A DNA stretch of 64,000 bases, taken from contig NC_092859.1 of assembly GCF_032062135.1 (NCBI RefSeq), positions 105,034,544 through 105,098,543 on the forward strand, read 5' to 3'. Position numbers and translations under genes: made by a program. Source of the stretch: Pyxicephalus adspersus (Eukaryota; Chordata; Amphibia; Anura; Pyxicephalidae). A model generated the notes under the pieces. It saw only the letters and a program-made list of their open reading frames with translations, was not told the DNA's origin and did not search any database. How positions within the stretch are numbered: position 1 is the first letter of the stretch; each line of letters begins with the position of its first letter. Below, in pieces: positions 40,285 through 51,668 of this stretch.

Positions 40285-41100
40285 ATCTGAACACCTTAGA
40301 GTTGCACAACCCCGGGGCATGTAACACAGAATCATCCTGTCAGCCTGAGCCTTCACTGTGCATTTTTATTATCTGATAGTTATCTTGTGCATTGCCTTAC
40401 AGGTGGTGCCAAAATTGCATTTTTTATACATTTTAAAAATCAACAAATCTTTTATTTGTAAATAGATTTTTTCCAAGTGTTCGTCTAGAACATTTTTTGT
40501 GGGCTATTGAAATGCAAACAAAAAATTTTTTTGAGATTGATGACTTTATTCTTGTTGGAACAATCCTGTTCTTGGCATGCTGACCCATGGCAGTACTTTG
40601 TATAGATGAGTCAGTTTGGCATTAATTCAATTCCACATATGTACCACATTTTATTCCACCTGAGCCTTTCCATTGAACTGTGCAGCCAGATGATGTTTCA
40701 TGATATTCCATTTTAATGTGTGGCTTTGTGATGCTGTCTTTGTAATTGCCTCACTGTCACTTTTGTCTTAAAATCTTATCATTCCTTCACTGTTGTAAAT
40801 TTCAAGGGTGGTATAATGTTGGTAGGCCCTCCTTGGAATTAAAATAAAGTTCCTGATGCTTTTATTTGGTTTTAAAAATAAACCTCTAAAATTTTCAGAT
40901 ATTCTGATTTACTTGTAGGAACTAAAAAATTCTGAATAGACCGTTTTTCACACCTTTACCTCACTGTGAGTTGACTGCTGGCTTCACTCTTAGATGATCT
41001 CATGAAAATTGTGTTGCTTCATATTTACCTGAAATTCACCAGTAACTTTTGTGTTGTCCAGAACATGTATAAATGAATTGTACTTGCTGTTACCTTCTTC

Positions 41101-41106
41101 ATTAAA
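41101..41106 (+). terminator. GNAI1: Poly(A) signal ATTAAA, distal
   Basis: This common variant hexamer is followed by a T-rich stretch. It is the last signal before the transposon-like element at 41153, so it is the likely end of the longest mRNA. Confidence 0.5.
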
Positions 41107-41454
41107 GTTTTTGTACTTCACTATATGGAATGAACTCATGGTGATTGATTATCACTGGGGAACACGTTTTTTGTTGCGTTAGATCTTACACTTATTTGTT
41201 TTACAAATTTTTGGGTGGTAAATCCAGAAATGACCCCAGTTTTTTGCCATCACATCCAGTTTTTACAATACAGGGTACCCTCAATTTTTGTCAAAAAACA
41301 TACAAATTTTAAATATAAAAAAAACGGAATTTAAAATTGAATGTACTGTTTATTTAAATTTCTTTTTTTTTTCATACAAAGCATTTATTGTTAACCTATG
41401 ACATTTTTTTTTTTACAGTAAAACCTTTGAAAATTAATCAGGTAAGCGGTTAAG

Positions 41455-42958
41455 GTAAAAAGTTTACGCCTATAGCTTTTCCTGGAGTGTTCAGTGTTAG
41501 GACAATCCCACTGGATGTTCCAAAAATAGTCAGCCATCATTCGTACATCCCATCTACCCTGCTACCGTCCTTCAAATCTTGGTGGAATCATTCACCTTGC
41601 TCTTCACTGACCGCGCCAAGATTTTCCAGGTGATTCGAAAGATGGCTTTGCAGAAAATGCACCTTGATGCTCATATTGCAACCAAGCATTTTGTAGTTCT
41701 CCAAGAGTTTCTGAATAATATCTGTGTAATTATTTGCTGGTGTGTTTCCAAAGTCCTTAGCAATGGCTTTGAATGATAACCAACTTCTAACTAACTTCTG
41801 ACATTGTCCAGATGAAATCCAGTTCATCTTTGATGAGCTGACGAATTTGTGGACCATCAAACACACTGTCCCTTTATTTTTTCAAATGACAGGCTAGGAA
41901 ATGCCATAATGAGGTACTTGAACCAGTCTCCTTCAGTTGGCAAAGCTTTAACAAACTGCTTCATCAGACCCAGTTTCAATTCCTTTCCACCCTCAGGAGC
42001 TCTGCTGTTCCACGTGCACAGATAACAGGGATACTTGGTGTATTCACGTTGCTGACCAACAAGGAAACATACCATTTTAAGGTCAACACAGATGACCCAA
42101 TTGTGTTGGTGATATTGCAACAACTCAATAACTCTCTTTAAGTCTGCATATTCTTTACAAAGAGAAACTGAATGGCCAATTGGAACTGACCCAAATATAT
42201 TGCCATTGTGAAGGACACACTTTAAGCTATCAATGAATAGTCGCCATTCAGTTGAGTTATAGATTGGAATTCCCAATTCCTCCATTAAACCAGGTATGTT
42301 ATGGCAATACACAGCCATCGTCTGTTCTAAAGTATTGTACAAATGCAATTTCTCTGGTGTGAAGTATGATACCGGTACCTTAGTTCGTTTTTCAAGTGAA
42401 TTTTTCTCACGCAATCTTGATGCTAGGAGTTCTGAAGCCTTCTTTAATATTCCCAGATCATGTGCCAGATCACACAATTCATGCTAATCAAATCCCTTAC
42501 GAACAGAGTCCTCTTCAATTTCAAACTCTTCATCGTTGTTGTCACCTAGTTCATCACCATAATCATGTTCCTCAAGAGAAGGTAGTGAAACAAAAACCAG
42601 CTTTGGAGTTTCATCTGAATGAGCCACTGGGCAACTGGTAGACAAGGAGACTCTGTTACATTTATTTTTCTTGTTATATCCTAAAGTTTTCACTAAACAA
42701 AATTAACAGTCACTGAAATGATCTCCTGGCTTTCGCCAAACTATAGGTTTACCAAATGGCATCTTATCCTGTGTTCCCTTTGTCCACATACGTAAACCCA
42801 TACTGTTTGCACACCTTATGAGGGGCCCAAGACTTATCTTGATCACCAAGTTTAACTTTAAAATATGACAAATAGGCTTGCTCTACAAATGTGCTGATGT
42901 TCGCCCTTTGATTGGGAATCAAAGGGCACTTACGACGAGAAACAGCAGAGCCAGACAT
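41455..42958 (-). pseudogene. Decayed gene of a widespread uncharacterised animal protein family
   Basis: Read on the minus strand from 42958 (MSGSAVSRRKCPLIP), segments in shifted frames follow one another. The first has ISTFVEQAYLSYFKVKLGDQ and WAPHKVCK. The next, after a frameshift, has WTKG, MPFGKPIVWRKPGDHFSDC and NKKNK. Then come an acidic stretch (EEFEIEED), ELCDLAHDLGILKKASELLA, STEWRLFIDSLK, YPCYLCTWNSRAP, LGLMKQFVKAL, NYTDIIQKLLENYKMLGC, MSIKVHFLQSHL and NLGAVSEEQGE. After a TGA the frame continues FHQD and later MMADYFWN. I recognise these blocks as a multi-copy 'uncharacterized protein' family in fish, frog, insect and cnidarian genomes, without a known function. At least three stops, two frameshifts and an apparent deletion after NSRAP make this copy dead. 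Confidence 0.7.
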
Positions 42959-43073
42959 GATCTGAAAGAAAGGAATACGTGTGTAAGTAGAAAAATAGAT
43001 TTTGCTTATTCACTACATAGAGCAGCGCACAACCTCTGACCACACTGTCTTGTGTGTAAATAAATAGCTTATA

Positions 43074-44441
43074 CAGTGAGGGAAATAAGTATTTGATGCC
43101 CTGCTGATTTTGTACATTTTCCCTCTGACAAAGAAATGACCATTCTAATGGTAGGTTTATTGTAGGTTTGAGAGACAGAATAACAAAAGAACCCTCAAAA
43201 ACCCAGTGCTCAAAAGTCAGTGCATTGTAATGAGTGAAATAAGTATTTGATCCCCTATCAACCAGTCTGGAGACTGGCTGGGTCACTCCAGCACATTCAT
43301 GTGCTTCTTCTTGAGCCACTCCTTTGTTGCCTTGGCCGTGTGTTTTGGGTTATTGCCATGCTGGAATACCCATCCACGACCCATTTTCAATGCCCTAGCT
43401 GACGTAAGGAGGTGATCACCCAAGACTTGACGATACATGGCCCCGTCCATTGTGCATTCGATGCGGTGAAGGTGTCCTGTCCCCTTAGCAGAAAAACACA
43501 CCCAAAGCATAATGTGTCCACCTCCATGTTTGATGGTGGGGATGGTGTTCTTGGGGTCATGGGAAGCATTCCCCCTCCTCTAAACACGGCGAGTTGAGTT
43601 GATGTCAAAGAGCTCAATTTTGGTCTCTTCTGACCACAACACTTTCACCCAGTTCCCCTCTGGATCATTCAGATGTTCATTGGCAAACTGCAGATGGGCC
43701 TGTACATGTGCTGTTTTGAGCAGGGGGACCTTGCGGGCTTTGCAAGATTTCAGGCCTTCGCAGAGCAGTGTGTTACCAATTGTTTTCTTGGTGACTATGG
43801 TCCCAGCTGCCCTGAGATCATTGACAAGTTCCCCCCTTGTAGTTCTGGGCTGCTTCGTCACTGTTCTCATGATCATTGCAACTCCACTAGGGAAGATCTT
43901 GCACGGAGCTCCAGACTGAGGGGATTGACAGTTATTTTGTGTTTCTTCCATTTGCAAAATATCGCACCAACAGTTGTCACCTTCTCACCAAGCTGGTTGG
44001 TGATAGTCTTGTATCCCAGTCCAGCCTTGTGTAGGTCTACAATCTTGTGCCTGACATCCTTAAACAGCTCTTTGGTCTTAGCCACGGTGTCTAGTTTGGA
44101 ATCTGTTTGATTGCTTCTGTGGACAGGAGTCTTTTTACATAGGTACTGTAACAAGCTTGGATTAGGAGCACTCACAATCTCAGCTTGTTACCTGCATACA
44201 GTGAAGACACATGGGAGCCTGAAATCTTGCTGGTTGATAGAGGATCAGATACTTATTTCACTCGTTACAATGCACATTTAGCTCTGACTTTTGAGCACTG
44301 GGTTTTTGAGGGTTCTTTTGTTGTTATTCTGTCCCTCACCGCTACAATAAACCTACCATTACAATTATAGACTGGTCATTTCTTTGTCAAAGGGCAAACG
44401 TACCAAATCAGCAGGGGATCAAATACTTCTATCCCTCACTG
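43074..44441 (-). mobile_element. Tc1-like transposon, complete ends, dead transposase
   Basis: A 1368-bp element starts CAGTGAGGG and ends CCCTCACTG, with TA on both sides (43072-43073 and 44442-44443). The terminal inverted repeats are about 200 bp and each contains a second copy of the aataagtatttgat motif (IR/DR arrangement, as in many Tc1 elements). It sits inside the element 41153-44601, upstream of that element's gene, so it is the younger insertion. Confidence 0.92.
43283..44175 (-). pseudogene. Tc1-like transposase, inactivated
   Basis: The N-terminal part ([18 protein letters not shown], then a paired-like helix-turn-helix up to KWKKHK) shifts frame into [32 protein letters not shown] and, in a third frame, [19 protein letters not shown] and [19 protein letters not shown]. 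The catalytic SDETK motif reads SEETK, and the second DNDPKH motif reads GNNPKH, so both acidic residues are lost. The coding ends at MNVLE followed by TGA, right against the inner terminal repeat, so the third catalytic Glu and the C-terminus are deleted. The family is clear; activity is impossible. Confidence 0.9.
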
Positions 44442-44605
44442 TACAAATCCACGCTACAGTAATCGCATTAATATATGCGACAGAGAAAAAACCTGACAAG
44501 ATAGAAGAAAACTAACTGCACTTTCAGAATCAGCATACCTATTTTAGTGTAAATAAGCTTAAAAATTGAAGTCAAAATTTGATCAAAATTGTTCCCCAGT
44601 GTTAT

Positions 44606-45540
44606 TACGGTAACAACTAAATTCTTTGTGCCGTGAATATTTTTTTTTATTTCATTAAAGTAAAAACCCAAAAAATATATTGCCCTTGTTACCATGTAAT
44701 ATATCGGAACAACCAAGCTGGTGAGTAACCTTCATGGGTACCTTGAGTTTCCCCTGTATAATTGTCTTGATAATGATTCCTAATAAAACTTGCATATTTT
44801 CAGAGTTTATTGATTTGTTAAATGTTGGTTGCCCAGGTTTTAAATTTTTGACATTTTTGTCAATGTGCTTTCATATTATGCTTCAGCTTTAAACCAGGTT
44901 TTGTGAAGGACTTCTAGGCCGCGTTTTCAGATGTCTACGCAGAACCCACAGGTGAAATGATGTGTGTACATCTATCAAACTGTGGCTAGGTTGGACATGT
45001 TCCTAAAAAACTGGTGAATGCCCTGGTTCTTTTTATTAGAGATGCTTCATATGAAAAGAAAATACAAATAAGGCAACGGCTTACCCATATGTTTGATTTA
45101 TAGAAAGAAACCACATTTTCTAAACTTACAATTTCTGGATAATTGCCTAAACTGTCTAAGGACTTTTCTTTGCGTTGATTGAAGCACTCATGAAGAAGCT
45201 TTGCCCAAACAAACTAAGCCGAGATCAAAGGACCAGTCATTATTATAATCTGTGGGCTCCCTGCAGCTAATATTCCAATGAACCAACATAACTTTTTCCA
45301 GGTTGTCCCAGTGGGCTTTCATTTGCTTTGTCAAAAAAAACTTACTAGAATGCAAATCCCACTTCAAGTAGATAAGAAAGAGATCAACTGCGTGTCAAAT
45401 ACACCTATCAGTTAACTTTTGGTCTCAAAAGTGTCCCAAAATGATGTATTGACAACATAGGTTACATTGCTAGTTGCTGCTCACTTTTGTGCATTCATTA
45501 CCAAAAGTTTCTCTTTGATACTCTTCATTTTTATAAGGGA
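44606..45540. other. Intergenic stretch, nothing recognised
   Basis: AT-rich sequence between transposons. No reading frame with family motifs, RNA gene or repeat of this window is recognised. Confidence 0.6.
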
Positions 45541-45544
45541 TCTA

Positions 45545-46075
45545 GACACACAGGGCAGCCAAAACAATAAAATCATTATCAGATAAAGGTAATAATAAGG
45601 CTTATGGGGGCAATGGAGGGGATTGTTTAGCTTACCTGGTCATATTCCACTGGCCTTGTATGAAATGCATGGACCATCCCAGCTTGCTGTGAATGGCATT
45701 GCCCAACTGGAGACCAATACCAATGCTGTTCCTAGTCCAATGCCTACAATGGTCTCATGAGTGTCAGAACTTGGACTTGTGGTTTGGTCTAATAAGTAAT
45801 GCTTTCTTTTGGACCATGTGCGTATCCAGGTGTGTACATGTGTCATTTACCTGGAGAACAGATTGTAGCAGAAAGCAACCCCGCTGAGGAAGTGTGACTT
45901 AAAGGATCTGCTGCTAACAACTTAGTGTGTTCCATACCACAGGACACTGTGGAGTTCTTGTAGAGTCTTTGGATTGAAGGGTCAAGTCTATGTTAGAGGC
46001 AAAAGGGGAACTACACAGTATTGGGCAGGTGAGGTGGTTCAATGTTTTGGCTAATTACTATATATACAATTTATT
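45545..46075 (+). mobile_element. Internally deleted Tc1-like element, second lineage
   Basis: The DNA phrases cacttacc-like tcatttacctggagaacag and acttaaaggatctgctgcta match, from memory, the transposase gene of a common fish/frog Tc1-like family, but the middle of the gene is missing between them. The end ggcaggtgaggtggttcaat resembles that family's terminal repeat. No intact frame remains. Boundaries are approximate. Confidence 0.6.
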
Positions 46076-46394
46076 ATATACAATTTATATATACATTTTT
46101 TTTGTTTTGGATTTCTTGGTAGCTATAGTATAGTAAAAGTGCCTTATGCTTCTTGGAATGTGATTAGTCCTTTGTATATCTGTATGTCTTTGTGCCATAG
46201 AGTAAATCAAACTAAATAAAGTGTACCCCTGTAGAAAATCATAAATGTTATTTTACAAACTATTGATTTTCTTTGGTATCATACGTCTCCTATCATGCAC
46301 CTAATCATTTAGCCAATTTTATTATACGAACGTAGTCACTCTGCTGTTTGGTATCATCATGTGTCTCATGCTAAACATTGGCCCAGAGAAATCA

Positions 46395-47440
46395 GAGGTC
46401 TGAGGAGATCAGAAGGAAAAATATAGATAACAATGTTTAAAGCCTGTAGCACCATAAGTAGCTTAATGTTCTTGTGATAGCAGTTTCAAATATTAAGAAA
46501 TTTAAGGTCCAGGGCACTGTAGTCAGACCCCCTGAATGCAGCCATAAGAGGAAAAATAACCACACAATGGTAAGAAAGATAGTGAGAATTGCAAACAAAA
46601 GCTTTGGACAACTTCCAAAGCGACACAAGCTGAAATTCAAGGTCCATCAGTGTCTGATCACACTAGGCAATACTCTTTGAGTGACAGTGGGTGCAGTGGA
46701 AGAAGACCCAGAAGGGCTCCACCGTGGAAAGAAAAACAGGAAATCCAGACTGGAATTTGCTAGAAGGCTGACAAGCCACAATGCTTTAGGGATCTGTCAA
46801 ATGTGATTTTGACAGATAAGACAACATTTTTGCTTTTTGGCAAGTTCTATGTTAACATGAAAAAATGAATCTTAAAGAAAAGAACATCTCATCTGCTAAA
46901 CATGCAGTTAGGTTTAGGGGATGCTATGCTTCAATTGGCGTGGAGGTGCTTGCAGTCTGTACAAAAGAGCAATTTTGATACATACTGCAGAGTTTAAGAA
47001 AGAAAGTTTAGGTGGCTCTCTATGAGTCCAAAATTGAATTCAAACATCTATGGAAAGAACTGGACCATGCAGTCTGGAGAAAGCATTCTTTAAACCTGAC
47101 ACAGCTAGTGTACTATATGTGCAGATATCTCATTAGGAGCTATAGGCACTGATTTGTCTCTAAAGGTTGTGGAACAAAATATTAGTTTTAGAGTCCCCTT
47201 ATTTTTGTCCAATCTTTTTGTTGTCATTTTGTGTTTAAAATATTCTGTTGACTCATATCTCAAAAGCAAAGTCTGATTTTCCCTAAATACGGAATATACA
47301 ATAATGCCAATTAATGGTGCCAATTAATTTGTTAAAGTTCTTTCACAGACTGTTGATTCTTCCTTTTTTGTGTAGGAATACCCACAAATTTGTCCATGCC
47401 CATGAAAACTAATAAAGATTTTAAATTAACATATATAGTT
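46395..47440 (+). mobile_element. Degraded Tc1-like element, third lineage
   Basis: Plus-strand transposase remnants include nucleotide blocks for a DNA-binding region (aagaaatttaaggtccaggg, acaacttccaaagcgacaca), a catalytic-core region reading LTDKTTFLLFGK, and a C-terminal block (catgcagtctggagaaagca, then ctctaaaggttgtggaacaa). The order matches a full Tc1 gene with a central gap, since blocks for the second catalytic Asp are absent. A ttatttttgtccaatc end follows. It is older than the copy at 43074. Confidence 0.65.
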
Positions 47441-47869
47441 GCAAGTAATTTTCAAGTAACTGTAAGTGGCTAATTTATTTAATAATGTGTTGGGGAAAAC
47501 AGAAGCTGCTCATCTGACTTCATCATATGTTATAATATGGGTGTTCTGTACCTAGCATATGTAGCACAGAGAAAAAAAAATCTGTTTCTGTATTTGTCTA
47601 ATTACTCTCCAAGAGCAACACAAACAAAATGGGTTTTATTCAATAGAGAGGGGAAGGATAAGAACTCCCGATAGGTCTTTTATTTATATTCCTGTGGAGA
47701 TTTTACAGTGGTGCACAACGCGCCAAAAATGATGCATTCTGCATTCAAAATCGCAGCTCATAGAAATGAACTACAGTCTATTGCCAAGGTATTTTTAGGA
47801 TGTCATTATGAAATAAAAAGCAATGCTCCAGTGGAAGACCCATAATCACATAAATGTAGTTAACTTAAG

Positions 47870-47901
<32 letters not shown>

Positions 47902-49295
47902 GGGGAAGCACATGAGGGTATAAAACAATCTAAATGAATTAAATAAGTTTTTTTATTTCACTTTTCTGGATACTACATGCTGTTATGTAACAATTCTATT
48001 GCCATGCTCCCTGTAAACAAATGTATTGTGCAGTGTTTTACTCGGTTACACCGCTGGTAAAGAGAAGTTTGCCTTTGGGCTCCAAAGATTGCATAGAAAC
48101 ACACTCCTTGGAGACCATGTGTTCCATACAAACAAAACTTAAGCTTCCATTTAGATCCTCTATATTACATTCTGCTGACAACTATACATGTGAAGTATAT
48201 TATTATTCTATTCAAAACCATAATCTTGTTTTCCTAATATGAAAATTGGATATTACTAAAATATTTTAAATATTTATATTGTTAAAGGAAACCTTTACTT
48301 TGAGAAATATATACATTGTTATAGCTGACCTCCTAGTAAGAATGTGATATGTCTGGTATTCTTGATCTTCTGTGTTGAATTGCTGAACTGGAAAAATTAT
48401 TCATGATCTAGAATTTGCAGTATACATTTATTAAAAGAATAGCCAAGAAGGTGGCACTTGATTTCACTCCAGACCCTTTATGCAGTGAGAGAATTAGTTT
48501 CTTGGGCCTTACCCCTTTTATATCTAGTGTATTTGCTGGTTTAGCAGCCTACTTTGGCCCAGGTTTCAATCCTAATTGCAGATAGTATTTTGCACTGTGG
48601 TGTCAGACTTGGAGCATGGAAGACCTGCTCTTTATTTGTATCCTGCCTAGAGCGTCAGATGGTTACTATCACTACTTTGTAATCATCATTCTCAGATGGA
48701 TGTTTTTCATGTCTTCCTCCTTTCTTCACAAGGGTGTTTGCTTTCTGAATTAATCTATTTTCTGGATTAAAATATTCTTGGAACAAACATTCACGCGTAT
48801 CTCAGCCTTGACACTCAAGCACTGCCAAAACTCACATATGGGAGATTAAATTATACCAGGACAAGATCTGCGGACCCTGCTTCATCACAATCTAACAGTT
48901 TGTTAGATTGCCATATTTGTCACTCATCTGGTTACTGATTACCTTCTTTTAGGAGTGTTAACACCTTTTCTATTATATATCTGACTAGAAATATGCTTAT
49001 CTTTGTGCCAATACTGTCATTTCACCTCCTGGTGCCAGGTTGTCAAAGGGAGCAGAAGTGTTGAGAAATCTTACAAATGGACTGAGAGCCAACAACAAAA
49101 TGTATTTATTTGCTTTAGTAAAGCTGAGATTTATTAGTTTTTGTGTTTGCGTGCCTCCAATCAGCTGTGACTGTAGGTTCCCACGCTCCCTGGGCTGTAC
49201 TTATAACGTGGGAACCTGCACTTCAATGGAATTTGCCAAATCAGTTCGCTGAAATTTTGCGGACCCATCGGAAGTTTGGGGAAATTTTCGCGAGA
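47441..49295. other. Intergenic stretch with a poly(T) run
   Basis: A 27-base T run lies at about 47870-47896. Sequence at about 49195-49298 (cgaaattttgcgga-type) resembles a low-complexity frog repeat also seen at 58778. No gene is recognised. Confidence 0.6.
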
Positions 49296-49299
49296 AAGT

Positions 49300-49665
49300 C
49301 AGAGGTCCCCAACCCCCGGTCTGCAGATCACTAGTGGGCCGCCACTCTGGCCGGTGCACCCACCAGCAGGGTCAGGAGAAGGACCCTGCTTGGGGGGGCG
49401 CACCAGCCAGAGCCGTGAACCATGGCTCCCGGAGACATTGCAGGCTCAAGGAGGTGGGCGGGTTGGGTCCCTGGACATAACCTGCTGACTCTCCCATGGC
49501 AGGCTTAGACCTGCCATAGGAGAGTGGGCAGGTTCTGGCTTCATGACATCATGACAGGTTCTGGCTTCATGACATTATTTGAATGACACACGGCTCCCCG
49601 CGCATGCACGGTTCAGAGTCCGTGCATTTAGTGGTCCGTGACTTTTAAAATTTTGGGGACCACTG
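49300..49665. mobile_element. hAT-like element, GC-rich, non-autonomous
   Basis: It starts CAGAGGTCCCCAACCCC and ends TTTTGGGGACCACTG, an inverted pair of hAT/Charlie type. The interior is GC-rich and holds a short tandem duplication (ggttctggcttcatgacat, twice at about 49521-49575). No transposase and no clear 8-bp flanking duplication were found. Confidence 0.65.
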
Positions 49666-51405
49666 CCCTACAGCATACATTTTGCAGGTTTTGCTCTACA
49701 TCTATGGTTCTCGAAAAAAAGTGGCAAGAGACAACATTAACGATGATGCCAATGGCAAATGTGATTTTAAGGGTGGAAAAGGATTACTGATGCCACAACT
49801 GCATTGTCTCCACCATGCATTTGATTTGATGATGGGTAATGACAAAAGGAGTGGGTAGGACCTGATAACTAGACATGGTAAGGAGACTACAAAGGATAAG
49901 AAGATAAGCTCAAAGAAGCATGGTGGTTTCTTAAGTCAGTGATTGCACTGGCCATTTTAATGTTGACTTTGTCTTAGGAAGTAAATTGCTGGGATTTGAA
50001 GAGTGCATGTGGCAGTGTTTGCTTATCTCTGGTATTAGCTTTTTTTTCCTCCAAAGCTATACTAGTACTTGCAAAAGATTAAGAAACACATTTATCTACT
50101 TTTGAAACATCAGACACACCTGTAGAAAACAACATTGTACAGCACTAAACCCAGTAGTTTCTCCTTCTCCTACTTATTGGTTTACAGTGGCATGCTCACA
50201 AATTAATACATGGACCCCCTGCTGGTGCTTAAAGTTGAACTCAGGGTAAACACTTTTTACCTTCTTTGCATCTGCTCCCCCTTTTATGCTTAAAAAATAC
50301 TGTCCTATATATCATGTAGGAAAGATACAGAGCCAGTGACCAGGAAGAACAATGTGCCCTGTATTGGTCCAAGAACGTACCAACTACATTTGCAGAGGGC
50401 TGGGGATAAGGAAGGGAAAGCTGATGCCATGAAGGCAAAAACTTTTTCCGAAATTCAGCTGTAAAGTTTTGACTTGTTCAGCATGTCATCCAGCAGCGAT
50501 GATGGGGGAAGGTATAGATGTAGTAGCCCTGCACTGCCGTCTGCAGAAATATGCTCTTTTTTAATTTACCCCAGGGTTTAATTGCAGCCGTCTAAAGTTT
50601 AGTGAATATGACCTTGGCCTCAAATCCTGTTGAAAGTTTTGGGGGATTAATCTTTTTTATGGGCATTATTGGGAAAAAGTCATGGAAAGCCGGGTTCTGC
50701 TTTAGGGGACGTAAACCAGATCCAAAAATACAGTGAATGGATGGTGTCATTGAAAATACACAAACCCTTTAAATAACAAACTTCAGCATGCCCTAAAGCT
50801 GTATGTGGTGTTACGGAACAGTGTGATATTTACAGGGAGCATAGCAGGGCATTTTTGGATGGAGATTTTTTCTTCTTTTACAGTTAGTATGGCCTACATA
50901 CAACAGCACCACCCAATCTGATTCAAAGCTGTTAAGAGTATTTTTGGTTGGCCTATAAGCAACACACTTTTTGTTAACAATTGATGCTAGGCTTGCTTTA
51001 ACTGTCTGATGAAATTGAGATGGTTTTGTGGATGTAAACTTGTGCTGCTGCTAGACAACTTTTTAGTTATGCTCTCATTAGGGATTAGGAGATCACAGAT
51101 AATACACAGAATGATTTGGCTGTTGCCAGAGCTGAAATGTGCTAGAGACCACAGGAACACAGACAGATTTTTCACTACACAAATTAAGATACCACATATG
51201 ATACAGAAGTGTAGAATTGGCCAACAGCATGATGGTTTTATTCAATATTAATTGGCCTTAGCAGTGAATGACTACAATTTTTTTGAATGCTGCAATTTAA
51301 GCACAACTTGGAGTTATTAAGCCTAAATCTGTTTTGTTGTGTTACGGTAGTCACTTTAGTAATTTTTTATAGCAAATTAAAAGTCCATTTATCGACAGTC
51401 TGGAA
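49666..51405. other. Intergenic stretch, nothing recognised
   Basis: No gene-like reading frame and no repeat that I can match elsewhere in the window. Confidence 0.55.
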
Positions 51406-51407
51406 GG

Positions 51408-51668
51408 ACCTTTCTTCACCTTTTTAAAATAAGGGAACCCTTGAAATAACTTTCAGGTCTTAGGAAACCCCTGCTATAATTTCTATATCCACAGCGTACA
51501 ATACATTAGTCTGATGGTTTTTGGGAAGGCAGCCACCCTTACAGATAGCCAAAATGACTGTTGGTTGCAGTTAAATCTTGGAGGTCCAAAACACTCATTG
51601 CTCAAAGAACCCCCAGCAAATCCTGGAGGAATCTTATGGTTTCATAGAACCCTGGTTTAAAAACACTG
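51408..51668 (+). mobile_element. hAT-like non-autonomous element, copy 4
   Basis: It shares gaacccttgaaataactttc, tatccacagc and acagatagccaaaa blocks with 4135-4675 and ends ggtttaaaaacactg. It is uninterrupted at the position where copy 1 carries the TTAA MITE. Confidence 0.55.

Larger units (their letters stand above)
39805..41120 (+). other. GNAI1: GNAI1 non-coding exon 9 (3' UTR)
   Basis: This AT-rich, non-repetitive stretch follows a strong acceptor (tttttcccag) and holds several poly(A) signals. It includes T-rich and ATTTA-like segments typical of regulated 3' UTRs. It is not open in any frame. The 3' limit is set by the last signal, ATTAAA at 41101-41106. This is inference from splice sites, signals and the known GNAI layout; no transcript evidence is available here. 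Confidence 0.65.
41153..44601 (-). mobile_element. Unclassified DNA transposon-like element carrying an uncharacterised gene
   Basis: The ends are perfect 12-bp inverted repeats, CACTGGGGAACA at 41153-41164 and TGTTCCCCAGTG at 44590-44601. They are flanked by TTAT on both sides (41149-41152 and 44602-44605), a 4-bp target duplication. Minus the Tc1 insert (43074-44441 plus one TA), the element is about 2.08 kb. Its only recognisable gene is the decayed minus-strand reading frame at 41455-42958. CACTG ends with a 4-bp duplication recall the CACTA/Chapaev group, but no transposase of that group is visible. A weaker alternative pair of ends (TACAGGG at 41269 and CCCTGTA near 44752) is discussed under rejected items. 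Boundaries are seen; the superfamily is not known. Confidence 0.6.

Noticed and set aside
41269..44757. Alternative element ends: TACAGGG near 41269 and CCCTGTA near 44752
   Set aside because: Both begin TACAGGG and share CTCAA at the same offset, but the match is broken and the flanks give at most a TA duplication. The pair at 41153/44601 is a perfect 12-bp match with a 4-bp duplication, so it was preferred. It remains a fallback.
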